A stretch of DNA of 64,000 nt, from NCBI GenBank assembly GCA_934097085.1, contig CAKONK010000006.1:18939-82938 (forward strand). The letters run 5' to 3'. Source of the stretch: an uncultured Bacilli bacterium (GTDB lineage: Bacteria > Bacillota_I > Bacilli_A > RF39 > UBA660). Positions 15,004 to 23,556 of this stretch are shown here, one piece after another. Position 1 is the stretch's first letter. Every line of letters begins with the position of its first letter. A model generated the notes under the pieces. That model was not told where the DNA came from. It worked only from the letters and a program-made list of their open reading frames with translations, and ran no database searches. The translations under genes were made by a program, and so were the position numbers.

Positions 15004-15954
15004 TTAGTTTAAAGCATTTATTAATTCTTCTTTTTTCATTGAAGAATAACCTTTAACACCTTTTTCTTTAGCAAGTGCTTTTAGTTCAGATAATGTTTTA
15101 GAACTTAAATCATCACTTTTATCTTTATCATCCTCAACGATATCATTAATTAGATAAACATCATTTTCTTTACCTTCTTTAATTTTTTCATCAATAACTT
15201 CATCTTTAATTAATTCTTCCATTGAAGCATTTTTCTTATTTTTATCTTCTTCAGTTACATAATCAACTATTTCTAAGTTATTAGCTTCACAAATAGCGTT
15301 AGTAAGTACTCCAAGTAAAACTTTAATACTTCTTACAGCATCATCATTTCCTGGAATAACATAGTCAACTAAATCTGGATCTCCATTAGTATCAACTACA
15401 CCAAATACTGGAATATGAAGTTTTCTAGCTTCTTTAATTGCATTGTATTCTTTTCTTGGATCTACAATGATTAATGCTTGCGGAAGTTTAGTCATTTCTC
15501 TAATACCACAAAGAAGTGTATTTAATTTGTCATATTCTTTCTTAATTTTAATAACTTCTTTTTTAGGTAGTGCATCAAATGTTCCATCACTTTCCATTTT
15601 TTCAATGTCTTCAAGTCTTTTAACTCTTTTTCTAATAGTTCTAAAGTTAGTTAAAGTTCCTCCAAGCCATCTTTCAGTTACATAGTATGAACCACTTCTA
15701 AGTGCTTCTTCTACAGCAACTTCTCCTGATTGTTTTTTAGTTCCTACAAATAAGAACTTTCCGCCATTACTAGCAATAGTCTTAATTTCATTGTAAGCCT
15801 CCTCTAGTAATTTTTGTGTTTTTTCAAGATCAATAATATAAATATCATCTCTTGAATTAAAAATGTACTCTTTCATTTTAGGATTCCATCTTTTAGTTTG
15901 ATGTCCAAAATGAACTCCTGCTTCTAATAAATAACTCATAGAAACAACGGCCAT
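15004..15954 (-). CDS. rpsB: 30S ribosomal protein S2 with C-terminal Rho_N/SAP-like extension
   Basis: Residues 1 to about 230 are a standard S2 (LLEAGVHFGHQTKRWNPKM, YVTERWLGGTLTNF, VPGNDDAVRSI), a late-assembling 30S protein. The protein is 316 residues, about 70-80 longer than usual. The acidic linker (about 235-283) leads to residues 284-316 (SELKALAKEKGVKG...KKEELINAL), a Rho_N/SAP-like helical module nearly identical to the tail of L20 here. The extension may bind nucleic acid near the mRNA exit or entry region; this is inference. First gene of rpsB-tsf. Confidence 0.96.
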   Translation of the reverse strand: MAVVSMSYLLEAGVHFGHQTKRWNPKMKEYIFNSRDDIYIIDLEKTQKLLEEAYNEIKTIASNGGKFLFVGTKKQSGEVAVEEALRSGSYYVTERWLGGTLTNFRTIRKRVKRLEDIEKMESDGTFDALPKKEVIKIKKEYDKLNTLLCGIREMTKLPQALIIVDPRKEYNAIKEARKLHIPVFGVVDTNGDPDLVDYVIPGNDDAVRSIKVLLGVLTNAICEANNLEIVDYVTEEDKNKKNASMEELIKDEVIDEKIKEGKENDVYLINDIVEDDKDKSDDLSSKTLSELKALAKEKGVKGYSSMKKEELINALN

Positions 15955-15960
15955 AAAATA

Positions 15961-16063
15961 TCCCTCCTTCGTTATTACACCTTAATGCTTCAACCTAACA
16001 CTTCACCCTCTTCGGGCACTCGAAATATTAGTCCACATTAATGTTTATTTGCTTTTAAAGCCA
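15961..16063 (-). promoter_or_regulatory. Candidate structured leader of rpsB
   Basis: The 100-base untranslated region before rpsB is GC-richer than its surroundings. On the minus strand, CCC/GGG around GAAGA forms a small hairpin nested in CTAATA/TGTTAG, and CATTAATG can pair with a downstream CATTAA-containing stretch. Position and form suggest an S2 autoregulatory leader, which is known in other bacterial groups. I do not recognise an established Firmicute family. Confidence 0.4.
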
Positions 16064-16076
16064 AGATTATATTATC

Positions 16077-16106
16077 AAAAAAAGCACCATAAATCAAGTG
16101 CTTTTA
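16077..16106 (-). terminator. Terminator of the 16104-17711 surface gene
   Basis: AAAAGCAC pairs with GTGCTTTT on the minus strand and is followed by T; it overlaps the upstream region of rpsB. Confidence 0.65.
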
Positions 16107-17711
16107 ACCAATTCTATATGGATTTGATTGTGTTCCATCTCCACCTACTATTTTTATTGCTTCTGCATCTAAATAGAATGTTGGTCGAACGGCAAAAAAG
16201 TTGGCACCTACATTAAAACCATCCAATTGCACAACCCCTGATGAATTCAATACAGCAGCATACATTGAGTTTGAAGAAAAAGGGGAAAGGAGCCATTCCA
16301 TTTTGTTTGAATCCCAACATGTTGCTTGCGATGTAAATAACCAATCATTATTTTTACAATCTGCTGTATCATAATCGTATACGGCTTTTGCTCTACATCC
16401 TGTTCTATTTGTTGTTGTACCTCCTACTGTTGCATAACCATAATCACTTGGATACATTAACCCAACCTTTGCATATATACTTGATGGATTACCACTATAT
16501 ATTGCACTTGTATTTCTTTCCTGTGTATATATACCTTCAGCAGTTAAAGTAGTATAATTAGATGAACTAGCTCCACCTAAATGCCATTTTGCATTTGCAA
16601 TTGCACTAGAAAGTTTACCATTTATATTTGATGTACCTAACAATGCCGTTAAATATGCTCCATTTAATTCTGTTTTTAGTGTTGCTGTACTCCAATTATT
16701 ATGTCCCACTATATCAACTGTATCAGCTAGAAATTTAACTAAATATTTAGAATTATCATAATTATTATTTTCATTTTTCAAAGGAATTCTATCCCAATAC
16801 TTTCCACTTGTACCCCCATAGTTATTTGTATCAATAACTTTTAAAAGCTTTTTAGTACCATTACTCGTTGTTCCATCACTTGATGTATCCTCTTCAAAAA
16901 GTCCAATTATTCTAAATAATAATGAACTATTTGAACAAGTACCATCTGTTTTATTATCTAAGCAAATATAATTATTTGGATCTGCCCCTTCATATCGAAG
17001 CCCGTTTTCATCATACACATCTTGTGTTGATGTAGACATTAATGTTGTTATAGGTACTCCATCAGATGTTCTACAATTATGATTTGTTACATATATTTTA
17101 CCTGTAAAGGCTTTTCCTCCGATACTTTCTTGTGATACATTTAAATTATAAAATTTTCCAATTATGTTTATATTTTGTGTTGTAAGACTTCCTGTACTTG
17201 ATATAGAGGCTTTACTTACTAAAGTTCTTTTGTTATTTGTCCAATTTGAATCATAATCAAAATTCTTTTCACTTGCAAAATTATTTGTTCCATTTACATT
17301 TGTTACTTGTAATGTAATTTCTTTATCACCATTTTTACTTACATGATTTGTTCCTGTTCCTCCATAAATATAAGATGAGCTATCATATTCATAAACTATA
17401 TCATATGTACATGTTGTAAGTAAATCTGCCGATCCAGTTAAATTTACAGAAAGAGTTGCAGTATTTTCTGCAGCTAAAGTTCCATTTAAAAGTTGACTCA
17501 TATTTGCTGCTGGCACTTGCAAATTTAACTGTGTAGCGTTTGATGTAAATATTGCATTTCCTGGACTAAAAGCATTTACATTTACCACAACATTATTAAT
17601 CAAATTTACATTAAATGAACCAAAGTACGCAAATGATGCTGTTACCACTATTACAAGTAATAAAATTGATGCAAATATACCAATTAATTTTATATTATTA
17701 TTTTTTTCCAT
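16104..17711 (-). CDS. Membrane-anchored surface protein with C-type-lectin-like C-terminal domain
   Basis: A 535-residue exported protein. Residues about 8-30 are a membrane anchor or uncleaved signal (LIGIFASILLLVIVVTASFAYFG). A beta-rich Thr/Asn/Ser repeat-free region (40-215) follows. Residues about 260-535 resemble the DUF6273 / formylglycine-enzyme-like lectin fold common in gut Firmicutes (LLKVIDTNNYGG, VGLMYPSDYGYA, WLLSPFSSNS, FAVRPTFYLDA, GGDGTQSNPYRI). The two 60-base lines I counted in the C-terminal part are about 37-42% G+C, far above the neighbourhood. It has its own leader (repeat A) and terminator. The ligand is unknown. Confidence 0.75.
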   Translation of the reverse strand: MEKNNNIKLIGIFASILLLVIVVTASFAYFGSFNVNLINNVVVNVNAFSPGNAIFTSNATQLNLQVPAANMSQLLNGTLAAENTATLSVNLTGSADLLTTCTYDIVYEYDSSSYIYGGTGTNHVSKNGDKEITLQVTNVNGTNNFASEKNFDYDSNWTNNKRTLVSKASISSTGSLTTQNINIIGKFYNLNVSQESIGGKAFTGKIYVTNHNCRTSDGVPITTLMSTSTQDVYDENGLRYEGADPNNYICLDNKTDGTCSNSSLLFRIIGLFEEDTSSDGTTSNGTKKLLKVIDTNNYGGTSGKYWDRIPLKNENNNYDNSKYLVKFLADTVDIVGHNNWSTATLKTELNGAYLTALLGTSNINGKLSSAIANAKWHLGGASSSNYTTLTAEGIYTQERNTSAIYSGNPSSIYAKVGLMYPSDYGYATVGGTTTNRTGCRAKAVYDYDTADCKNNDWLFTSQATCWDSNKMEWLLSPFSSNSMYAAVLNSSGVVQLDGFNVGANFFAVRPTFYLDAEAIKIVGGDGTQSNPYRIG

Positions 17712-17718
17712 CTAAGTC

Positions 17719-17990
17719 CTCCAATCCCTTATAAATAGTATGGTATTTTTTCTTATAATATATAGATATAAGAAAATTTGCTTTCGAAAATACGATAGAT
17801 TAGATTGAAAACCGAAGAAAAAAATGCTATGATTTTATAGTAGATAGCGTAAATACGGGGATGATTTTTCTTATATCTATATAATATAGGAAAAATAGGT
17901 ATAGATAAACACTGAGATTAAGCCATATTAAGCAAATTTTTTATATTATTAAAAAAATTAGTATTTTTTCTTACTAACTTTTTTGTTATT
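17719..17990 (-). repeat. 272-bp direct repeat, copy A: leader of the surface protein gene
   Basis: Same length and orientation as 23285-23556. The distal 120 bases (17868-17990) differ at only two positions between copies. It ends in ATTGGAG, which provides the ribosome site of the 16104 gene. On the transcribed strand GATATAAGAAAA (complement of 17868-17879) can pair with TTTTCTTATATC (complement of 17764-17775). Each arm is also part of its own local hairpin, so alternative folds exist. Confidence 0.85.
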
Positions 17991-18104
17991 AAATTAACAC
18001 AAATTTTTTTATAATGATATTGTAATCATCTCTTTAAAATGAAAATAAATTTTTTTCAATAATTTTTATGTACCTAAAATTTACTTTCAAGAGAAACAAG
18101 TTTG
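17991..18104. other. AT-rich spacer without gene
   Basis: Only AT-rich sequence between repeat A and the transglutaminase-like gene; no open frame, strong hairpin or clear promoter seen. Confidence 0.5.
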
Positions 18105-18932
18105 TTATTTTGTAATATTATAATTATTTTCAAAAATAAGTTTTGCAACAAAATCATTATTTAAATTTATTAACTTATCATATATCCAAGTATCATTTTT
18201 AAAAACATAATTATGTTTATTTAATAAACCAAACCCGTTTATTGTATCAATACCATTTTCATAATTAATAGCATCCCATATAATATCAACTAAAAATAAA
18301 TTATTATCTATTTCTACAACATTAAAAGCATGCTGTCCTTCACCATTTAATAAATATCTACCTCCAATTAAATAGGCTTTTATTCCCTGTCTATTTAATA
18401 ATTCTTGATATATAAAAGCAAATCCATTACAAGTTGAAACTTTTTTTATAAGACCAATTAACGTATCAAAACATCTATCTCTATTTTTCATTCCAAATCC
18501 ATTTATAATGCCCTCATATTCTCTAGGAACTCTATATAAAATGTTTTTCTTCAAATATTCATATATTTTTAAGGCTATTTGATATTGAGAATCATTTAAA
18601 CTTAGTGTATTTTCAACTTCATTTATTACAGAAATAATTTGAATTAATTCTGCTTTTGTATAGATACATTTTTCATAAAGATTAGTTTCATTTGGATTTT
18701 TTAGTCCACTCATATATTCAAACGTAAATCCTCCTGTAATTCTAACTCGAATATTATCAGGAAGTAATGCTAAATTATCTAACGTTAAATTATTTGTATT
18801 TTCAAGTTCAATTAAATCACCATCTGAAACATATTCTAAAATTATTGGATCAAAACTTGGCATTTTATAAACATTTTTATAATTTGCATTAGTTTCATCA
18901 TAATTAAAGTTTCCTTTTTCTAAACTGGTCAT
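18105..18932 (-). CDS. Transglutaminase-like cysteine protein, cytoplasmic
   Basis: A 275-residue protein whose second half is a transglutaminase core: Cys168 in VSTCNGFAFIYQELL, His201 in GQHAFNVVEI and Asp216 in LVDIIWD, giving an intact Cys-His-Asp triad. The fold serves peptidases, amidases and cross-linking enzymes. There is no signal peptide or membrane segment. Residues 1-100 are unassigned. It is the last gene of the set that starts at 23275 and lies one base after the 127-residue membrane protein gene. A processing role on the cytoplasmic side is possible but speculative. Confidence 0.75.
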   Translation of the reverse strand: MTSLEKGNFNYDETNANYKNVYKMPSFDPIILEYVSDGDLIELENTNNLTLDNLALLPDNIRVRITGGFTFEYMSGLKNPNETNLYEKCIYTKAELIQIISVINEVENTLSLNDSQYQIALKIYEYLKKNILYRVPREYEGIINGFGMKNRDRCFDTLIGLIKKVSTCNGFAFIYQELLNRQGIKAYLIGGRYLLNGEGQHAFNVVEIDNNLFLVDIIWDAINYENGIDTINGFGLLNKHNYVFKNDTWIYDKLINLNNDFVAKLIFENNYNITK

Positions 18933-18933
18933 A

Positions 18934-19317
18934 TTACTTTTCCTTTGTATTAATGCTTAATGGACTACTTATTTGATTATTTTCATCTTTAATCCATACA
19001 TAATATTTCTTGTATTCATAAACTGGTATTTCTGCTTTATTATTAGTAATTTTGTTCCAACACAAAGCTGTTTCATTTGGCTTTGTTCTTGTAGTTTTAA
19101 CACAATATTCAACTGCATCTCCAGAGGTTTCTATAAAAAGTTTCCTATTTACAATTTCGAGTCCTTCAACTTTAGCATCCATCTTATCATTAACTTTTAC
19201 ATAATAAGAGTTACTTTCATAATTTGGCATTAAATTTATAGTAATTATAATAGTAAAAACTACAATTATTATTAACCCGCCAATTAAAATAAAAGATGTT
19301 AATTTGTTATTTTTCAT
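18934..19317 (-). CDS. Small single-pass membrane protein
   Basis: 127 residues: one membrane segment at about 9-31 near the N-terminus, then an extracytoplasmic beta-type domain with two cysteines (VEYCVKTTR and ALCWNK) that could form a disulfide. No family is recognised. The pattern (a short aromatic-rich repeat with Cys-Trp) resembles single Ig-like or Big-type domains. Its ATG overlaps the stop of the P-type ATPase gene (4 bases), so it is co-translated with it. Confidence 0.6.
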   Translation of the reverse strand: MKNNKLTSFILIGGLIIIVVFTIIITINLMPNYESNSYYVKVNDKMDAKVEGLEIVNRKLFIETSGDAVEYCVKTTRTKPNETALCWNKITNNKAEIPVYEYKKYYVWIKDENNQISSPLSINTKEK

Positions 19318-21923
19318 AAATCTTCTCCTTTCGTATAATCCTTAAAAAATTTATTATAAATTGGTTTAACTAATTCTCCAATTATAAATGTTAAAAATAA
19401 AACTATAATAGTAATTGAAACATTTTGTAAATTCAAATTCCCTGCAATAAAATATTTAGAAAGACCAGTTGTTAATATAATTATTTGAATTAAAGTTAAA
19501 GAAAATACCCCAATAGTTAATCTTATATTAGAAAAAATGTTTTTATTTAATACTGATTTTTTTATATTTCTGCATGAAAATGAATATAAAAGTTCATGAC
19601 CTACTAAAAAGATAAATAAAAGAGAACTTGCAGTGTTTATATCCGAAGTTTTAGAAAAATAAATAAACAAAGCAAACATAACAATAGACTTAAATATTGC
19701 ACCTATTGCTATCTTTGAGGTAAGAAGAGGTGTAAAGAAACTTTTATTAGATTTATTTGACGGTAAATCTTCCATAACATCATTATCAGCCTTTTCAAAC
19801 GCTAAACATATTGCAGGAATAGAATCAGTAACAAGATTTAACCAAAGTAACTGAAGGGTTGTAAACATTTCCATATTCATGAGCATTGAAATAAATACTA
19901 AAATTACTTCGACAATATTACCCGCTAGTAAATATAAAATAACTTTCTTGATATTTTGCGTTATTCTTCTTCCTTCTTCAACGCCATCAACTATAGTAGA
20001 AAAACTATCATCAATTAAAATACAATCCGCAATTTTTTTCACCACTTCAGTTCCAGTAACTCCCATGCCTATTCCAATATCGGCTTTTTGTATAGCTGGA
20101 GCATCATTTACGCCATCACCGGTCATCGCTACAACATATCCACATTTTTGTAAAGTTTCAACAATTTTTAATTTTGTATTCGGAGAAATTCTTGCATAAA
20201 CCTGGTACTTATTTATATTTTCTTCAAATTCATCATCACTCATTTTATCTATAACTCTACCTTCAATTGCTTTACTTTCATCAGATATAATACCAACATC
20301 TTTAGCAATAGCGACAGCTGTATTAAGTGAATCACCTGTTATCATAATTGGCTTAAGTCCTGCATGTTTGCATACATTAATTGCATTATAAACAGCAGTT
20401 CTTGGAGGATCCATCATGCTAATTAAACCTATGAAAATCATATTCTTCTCTGGCTGTTCTAAACCTTCATTTTTAAATGCAAATGCCAAAGTTCTTAACG
20501 ATTTTTCTGATAATGATTTTTCAATTTTTAAAACTTTATCCTTATATTCTTTTGTTAAAGGCAAAATTTTATTATTAATAATATAATATGAAGAAGCATT
20601 TAAAATAGAATCTAAACTTCCTTTTGTAAAAGAAAATTCTTTATTATCAATATCATTAATTGTACTCATCATTTTTCTCTCTGAATCAAAAGGATATTCA
20701 TTTGCTCTTTTAAGTTTACTATAATCAATATTATATTTTTCTAAATATTTATAAATCGATACTTCAGTTTCATCGCCTAAATATTTATCATTATTTTTAG
20801 TTACATTATGGCAACAAGAAGCACAAAGTTTTAAATAATCAATGTTTTCTATATTTTCATTTTCAGTATATAAATTATCATTAACAAAAATATTTTTTAC
20901 AGTCATTTTATTTTCAGTAATTGTACCTGTTTTATCTGAGCAAATAATATCTGTAGACCCTAATGTTTCAACCGAAGACATTTTTCTAATAATAACATTT
21001 CTTTTTGCCATAGCCGTCATACCTATAGAAAGAATTATAGTTATAATCGAAGATAATCCTTCGGGAATTGCCGCAACTGCTAAAGATATAGAAAGCATTA
21101 AAATATCAAAAAAATCATTTTTCATTAATAAACCAATTGCCATCATTATCAAAATAATAGCAAAAATTATATAAGTTAAAACTTTACTTATTTGATTTAC
21201 TTTTTTCTGAAGTGGTGTTATATCACTTTTTTTATCAATTAGACTTGTAGCAATTTTGCCAAGTTCAGTATTCATACCTGTTGCACATACAATAACAAGA
21301 GCATGCCCATTTATTACATTACATCCAGCATAAACCATATTACTTCTTTCATAAAGTTCTTTTTCATCATATATTAACTCACTATTTTTCTTAACACCTT
21401 TAGACTCACCAGTTAATGTTGATTCATTTACCTCAAGACTTTGTGAAGAAATTATTCTTGAATCCGCACATACATAATCACCTGCTTCAAGTTCTATAAT
21501 ATCTCCGACTACAACATCAGTAACATCTATGCTTTTTTTTATTTTATTTCTAATAACAAATGTATTTGTTACAAACATTTTATTTAGTTCTTCAATTGCT
21601 AAATTTGCCTTTTTTTCTTGAATAAAACTTAAAATTGCATTAATAAATACAATAACTATTATAATTATAGAATCGACATAATTTTCATGTCTTATATAAC
21701 TTATTAAAAAAGAAAATATTGAGGCACATATTAACAAAATAATCATAAAATCATTAAATTGATTTAAAAATATTGCAAAATTTGATTTTTTCTTTTGTTC
21801 TTTTAATTTATTTTTACCATTTTGAATTAATCTTTTTTGAGCTTCTTCATCACTTAATCCATTAATTCCTGAAGATAGTTCTTTATAAATATCCTCAATT
21901 TTTTCATTATAAAAATTTTTCAT
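19314..21923 (-). CDS. P-type cation ATPase, calcium-transporter (P2) type
   Basis: 869 residues with all P-type landmarks: TGES (171-174) in the actuator domain, PEGL (287-290) in the fourth membrane helix, phosphorylated Asp330 in DKTGT, and TGDGVNDAPA near residue 605. About ten membrane helices and the cation-ATPase C-terminal region are present. PEGL and the overall pattern fit the bacterial Ca2+ exporters related to SERCA/PMCA rather than heavy-metal pumps. It is embedded in a run of extracytoplasmic genes, which may link calcium export to surface proteins. The ion is inferred, not shown. Confidence 0.9.
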   Translation of the reverse strand: MKNFYNEKIEDIYKELSSGINGLSDEEAQKRLIQNGKNKLKEQKKKSNFAIFLNQFNDFMIILLICASIFSFLISYIRHENYVDSIIIIVIVFINAILSFIQEKKANLAIEELNKMFVTNTFVIRNKIKKSIDVTDVVVGDIIELEAGDYVCADSRIISSQSLEVNESTLTGESKGVKKNSELIYDEKELYERSNMVYAGCNVINGHALVIVCATGMNTELGKIATSLIDKKSDITPLQKKVNQISKVLTYIIFAIILIMMAIGLLMKNDFFDILMLSISLAVAAIPEGLSSIITIILSIGMTAMAKRNVIIRKMSSVETLGSTDIICSDKTGTITENKMTVKNIFVNDNLYTENENIENIDYLKLCASCCHNVTKNNDKYLGDETEVSIYKYLEKYNIDYSKLKRANEYPFDSERKMMSTINDIDNKEFSFTKGSLDSILNASSYYIINNKILPLTKEYKDKVLKIEKSLSEKSLRTLAFAFKNEGLEQPEKNMIFIGLISMMDPPRTAVYNAINVCKHAGLKPIMITGDSLNTAVAIAKDVGIISDESKAIEGRVIDKMSDDEFEENINKYQVYARISPNTKLKIVETLQKCGYVVAMTGDGVNDAPAIQKADIGIGMGVTGTEVVKKIADCILIDDSFSTIVDGVEEGRRITQNIKKVILYLLAGNIVEVILVFISMLMNMEMFTTLQLLWLNLVTDSIPAICLAFEKADNDVMEDLPSNKSNKSFFTPLLTSKIAIGAIFKSIVMFALFIYFSKTSDINTASSLLFIFLVGHELLYSFSCRNIKKSVLNKNIFSNIRLTIGVFSLTLIQIIILTTGLSKYFIAGNLNLQNVSITIIVLFLTFIIGELVKPIYNKFFKDYTKGEDL

Positions 21924-21935
21924 TACAACTCCTTT

Positions 21936-22118
21936 TTATTTAAACATTAAATAAGATATAATAAATAATGCAATTAAAAAAATTATTCCAAGCATTAATA
22001 TAAATATCATTAAATTAATAACAATTTCTCTAAAATTACTTACTATTTTACATCCACATTTTGGACAATACTTAAAATTATCATTAAGTAATTCATTACA
22101 ATTTACACAATTTTTCAT
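21936..22118 (-). CDS. Zinc-ribbon membrane miniprotein
   Basis: 60 residues: N-terminal zinc ribbon with two CxxC knuckles (CVNC at 4-7 and CPKC at 18-21), then one membrane segment (about 34-57). The layout is that of zinc_ribbon_2-type membrane proteins with unknown role. It overlaps the metallopeptidase-like gene by four bases. The same ribbon-plus-helix architecture begins that neighbour, so the two may be related or interact. Confidence 0.7.
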   Translation of the reverse strand: MKNCVNCNELLNDNFKYCPKCGCKIVSNFREIVINLMIFILMLGIIFLIALFIISYLMFK

Positions 22119-23275
22119 GATAGCCTTTCTAAAATAACATCTACTATTTCTTTTGACTCTTTTTTCATATCATTACCATTTACATAATAATCATGTATAG
22201 CCTCTGCAATAGTTTCATCATATATTAAATTCTTATTACTATCTAAAGTACTGGCATATTTTGAAATATTTTTTGCAAAAGAAATTAAATCATAATTACA
22301 ATTGTACTTTTCATTATATTTTTTTAAAGCAATCAAAAGTATTTCTTTTGAATAATTACCATTATTATAATCATTCATATAATTATTTATTACTTGTTCA
22401 TTTTCTTTTGTAACAAAAGTTATATTAATATTTTTTTGTTTTAAGAATGTAACAAATGATATATAATGTCCAAATTCATGAGCAATTGTACTATACCAGT
22501 TTGCATTATCTATATAAAAATCATTTCCTACTACATCTTGTAAAGAATTCTGTAAGTATTTATCATTTAAAAAATAATAACTATTTATTAATATTTGAGA
22601 TTTATTAACTTTATTATATTCATTTATATCTAAATTAGTATTAATAAATTGATATAACGGTTGAAAATAAGCAATATATTCATCCTTTGTTTTAGCATTT
22701 GTAATAGTTATATTTGTAAGATTCCCTTTTATATTAGGAAAAAGTATATACATTTTATTTATAACATCATAAATCTTTTTAGCATTATCATAACTCATAT
22801 TACAAAAACTAATACTTGGTATTAAATATGTATCCTCTAAAAAAAATTCTAATTTAGAAACTTCAGTGTTTTTTGAACATAACCATTTTTGTGTATCAAA
22901 GTCTTTTTTTATAAACTTTCTTGCATCATCGACATTAAATATTTCTTCATTTAGATAAATATTATCTGTTTTTATCGGAGAAGTATTGAATCCATAAACA
23001 TAATTATTAATTACATTTTTTAAATAAATAACTGGTTTAAAAAGGTCTTCACCTTTAACTAAATAAAAAGATAAAAACAAAATTACAAAAACTATAAAAG
23101 TTATAATTAAAGTTGTTAATCTATTATTTTGTTTAAAAACTTTTCCACTCATAATCTTTTTAACATTATTCTTATTTTTTAAAAATGAATATCCAAAAGA
23201 AGTAAGATTGCCACAATATGGGCAAAAAATATCTGAATCATTCAAATTATCTTGCTGACATTCCAAACACTTCAT
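22115..23275 (-). CDS. Zinc-ribbon, membrane-anchored putative metallopeptidase
   Basis: About 386 residues from ATG 23275. A cytoplasmic zinc ribbon (Cys3, Cys6, Cys18, Cys21) is followed by a membrane helix at about 54-73 and a long extracytoplasmic part. That part contains HEFGH (266-270), the HExxH zinc site of zincin peptidases, and a downstream ETIAEAIHDYY segment that could supply the third ligand (gluzincin style). I do not recognise a named peptidase family. An upstream in-frame start at 23290 lies inside the leader and is less likely. It is the first gene behind repeat B. Confidence 0.65.
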   Translation of the reverse strand: MKCLECQQDNLNDSDIFCPYCGNLTSFGYSFLKNKNNVKKIMSGKVFKQNNRLTTLIITFIVFVILFLSFYLVKGEDLFKPVIYLKNVINNYVYGFNTSPIKTDNIYLNEEIFNVDDARKFIKKDFDTQKWLCSKNTEVSKLEFFLEDTYLIPSISFCNMSYDNAKKIYDVINKMYILFPNIKGNLTNITITNAKTKDEYIAYFQPLYQFINTNLDINEYNKVNKSQILINSYYFLNDKYLQNSLQDVVGNDFYIDNANWYSTIAHEFGHYISFVTFLKQKNINITFVTKENEQVINNYMNDYNNGNYSKEILLIALKKYNEKYNCNYDLISFAKNISKYASTLDSNKNLIYDETIAEAIHDYYVNGNDMKKESKEIVDVILERLS

Positions 23276-23284
23276 GATAACTAA

Positions 23285-23556
23285 CTCCAATCCCTTATAA
23301 ATAGTGGGATTTGTTTTCCTATATTATATAGATATAAGAAAATTTGCTTTCGAAAATACGTAAAAATTGATTGAAAATTTAAGAAAAAAATAGTATAATT
23401 TGATAGTAAATAGCGTAAATATGGGGATAATTTTTCTTATATCTATATAATATAGGAAAAATAGGTATAGATAAACACTGAGATTAAGACATATTTAGCA
23501 AATTTTTTATATTATTAAAAAAATTAGTATTTTTTCTTACTAACTTTTTTGTTATT
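23285..23556 (-). repeat. 272-bp direct repeat, copy B: leader of the metallopeptidase-like gene
   Basis: Same 272-base length as copy A, with strongest conservation in the distal 120 bases and in the blocks TTTGCTTTCGAAAATACG and TAGCGTAAATA. Its distal end contains the stop codon of the sensor kinase (23552-23554). Its proximal end supplies GGAG before ATG 23275. Confidence 0.85.

Noticed and set aside
16104..17711. Complete diversity-generating retroelement
   Set aside because: The lectin-like target is suggestive, but no reverse transcriptase or template repeat is in the window.
17719..17990. Cyclic-di-GMP or other known riboswitch in the 272-bp leader
   Set aside because: None of the core motifs I know (for example the GNRA tetraloop-receptor and conserved G-rich blocks of GEMM) are present.
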